From Candidatus Peregrinibacteria bacterium (GTDB lineage Bacteria; Patescibacteriota; Gracilibacteria; UBA1369; JACRIC01), in contig JACRIC010000046.1 of NCBI GenBank assembly GCA_016235915.1, positions 1 to 5,676 of the forward strand: 5,676 bases of DNA, written 5' to 3'. The notes below the pieces were generated by a model. That model did no database searches. It had not been told where the DNA came from and worked only from the letters and a program-made list of their open reading frames with translations. Position numbers and translations under genes: made by a program. This document shows, one piece after another, positions 4,986-5,676 of this stretch (position 1 is its first letter; every line of letters begins with the position of its first letter).

Positions 4986-5676
4986 ATGTTTTTTAAAAAA
5001 TTTTTTCTTTCTCTATTCGCGGTCGTTTTTCTGGCGACTCCAGCGGCTTACGCAATTGAAACTCCAACCGACACGGTCCGTGTGGAAGTTTTTGAGCGTC
5101 AGGATTGCGGGCATTGCCAGGCGGAGAAGAAGTTTTTGAACGATCTGCAGAAAGAGCGCGGTGATTTGATTGTTGTGTATCACGATATTTCTGAATCCGA
5201 GCACAAAAAGCACTTCCTTGAGTTGATGGAGCTGGAAAAATTACCCAAGGTTACACCCGTCACTATTATTGATGGCGTGTTGATGCAAGGGTTCGACACT
5301 CCTGAAACAACCGGCAAAAAGTTCCGGGCCCTTATAGATGAGGCCAAGGGCAAGCGACAATATACTTTTGAGGAATTTTTTGCCGCGGGAGGCAGTAAAA
5401 GCGTTGTTTCTGATGGAAGCGGATGCACCATTGAAGGGGAATCCATTCAATGCTCCGCGCAAGCGCCAAATACCTGGATTACAATCCCCGTGATCGGCAA
5501 GGTTGTGGATGTTTCCAGATATTCCCTGGGCGCCATGTCGCTGGTGCTCGGTTTTGTGGATGGCTTTAACCCTTGTGCCATGTGGGTTTTGGTCATGTTT
5601 CTGACCATCTTGGCCGAGGCAGGTTCCCGACGCAAAATGTTCCAGATGGCTGGTATATTCATTCTGGCCGAGGCAA
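4986..5676 (+). CDS. Thioredoxin/glutaredoxin-like domain fused to CcdA/DsbD-type membrane domain (3' end outside window)
   Basis: The frame from ATG 4986 stays open to the window end (230 residues seen). Residues 1-23 are a signal peptide: MFFKK, a hydrophobic core, and a likely cleavage after AYA. Residues about 30-125 form a thioredoxin fold with the active-site pair CGHC at 41-44 and a cis-proline at 91 in KVTPVTIIDG. A linker 126-178 holds an extra cysteine pair, C147 and C156. From 181 the first membrane helices of a CcdA/DsbD-like domain begin, with GFNPCAMWVL (194-203); C197 matches the first redox cysteine of that family, though the NPC is followed by AMW instead of a proline motif. 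By family it moves electrons from cytosolic thioredoxin through the membrane cysteines to the external domain, keeping extracytoplasmic thiols reduced; here both halves are in one chain. The second membrane cysteine lies beyond the window. Direction of electron flow is inferred. Confidence 0.85.
   Translation, partial: MFFKKFFLSLFAVVFLATPAAYAIETPTDTVRVEVFERQDCGHCQAEKKFLNDLQKERGDLIVVYHDISESEHKKHFLELMELEKLPKVTPVTIIDGVLMQGFDTPETTGKKFRALIDEAKGKRQYTFEEFFAAGGSKSVVSDGSGCTIEGESIQCSAQAPNTWITIPVIGKVVDVSRYSLGAMSLVLGFVDGFNPCAMWVLVMFLTILAEAGSRRKMFQMAGIFILAEA

Noticed and set aside
5611..5675. Direct repeat TGGCCGAGGCA at 5611-5621 and 5665-5675
   Set aside because: Both copies are in frame and encode LAEA in adjacent membrane helices; 11 bp is short enough for chance or similar helix ends.

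Overview
The window looks like chromosomal DNA from a bacterium of the Candidate Phyla Radiation (Patescibacteria) or a close relative. The hints are a PheT carrying the 'ITHRADLFSHMG' variant in place of the usual 'NRPDLLSHLG', a thioredoxin-like domain fused to a CcdA/DsbD-type membrane domain with an NPCAMW motif, a family X polymerase without its PHP domain, and start codons without Shine-Dalgarno sequences. This is inference from motifs, with no tree behind it. pheT ends in UGA exactly where PheT proteins normally end, so the UGA=Gly code of Gracilibacteria/Absconditabacteria does not apply.

Layout, left to right. At 1-393 (+) is the C-terminal part of a HAD-superfamily phosphatase that enters from outside the window. 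It converges, with 6 bp between stop codons, on a complete pheT (400-2784, -), the phenylalanyl-tRNA synthetase beta subunit. pheT is not preceded by pheS; it has its own promoter. Upstream on the same strand is a 231-aa protein (2864-3559, -) with a helical N-terminal part and a lysine/alanine/proline-rich, histone H1-like tail.

The apparently empty stretch between that gene and the polymerase (3560-3925) holds the main find: a minus-strand structured RNA at about 3776-3626. It has a sigma70-type promoter, a 21-bp closing rod around a bubble, an apical hairpin and a terminal U-run. I read it as 6S RNA (ssrS), the regulator that binds sigma70-RNA polymerase. Beyond it, at 3868-3922, is a cluster of inverted repeats just after the polymerase stop.

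At 3926-4882 (-) is a family X DNA polymerase with three helix-hairpin-helix motifs and all three catalytic aspartates, ending where the PHP exonuclease domain normally begins. It diverges, across 103 bp holding promoters for both sides, from a secreted/membrane thiol-redox protein (4986 to beyond the window, +).

The genes do not form one pathway. They cover translation (pheT), global transcription control (6S RNA), possible nucleoid binding (Lys-rich protein), short-patch DNA repair (PolX) and extracytoplasmic disulfide chemistry (Trx-CcdA). Most seem to be single-gene transcription units with very short or absent 5' leaders.
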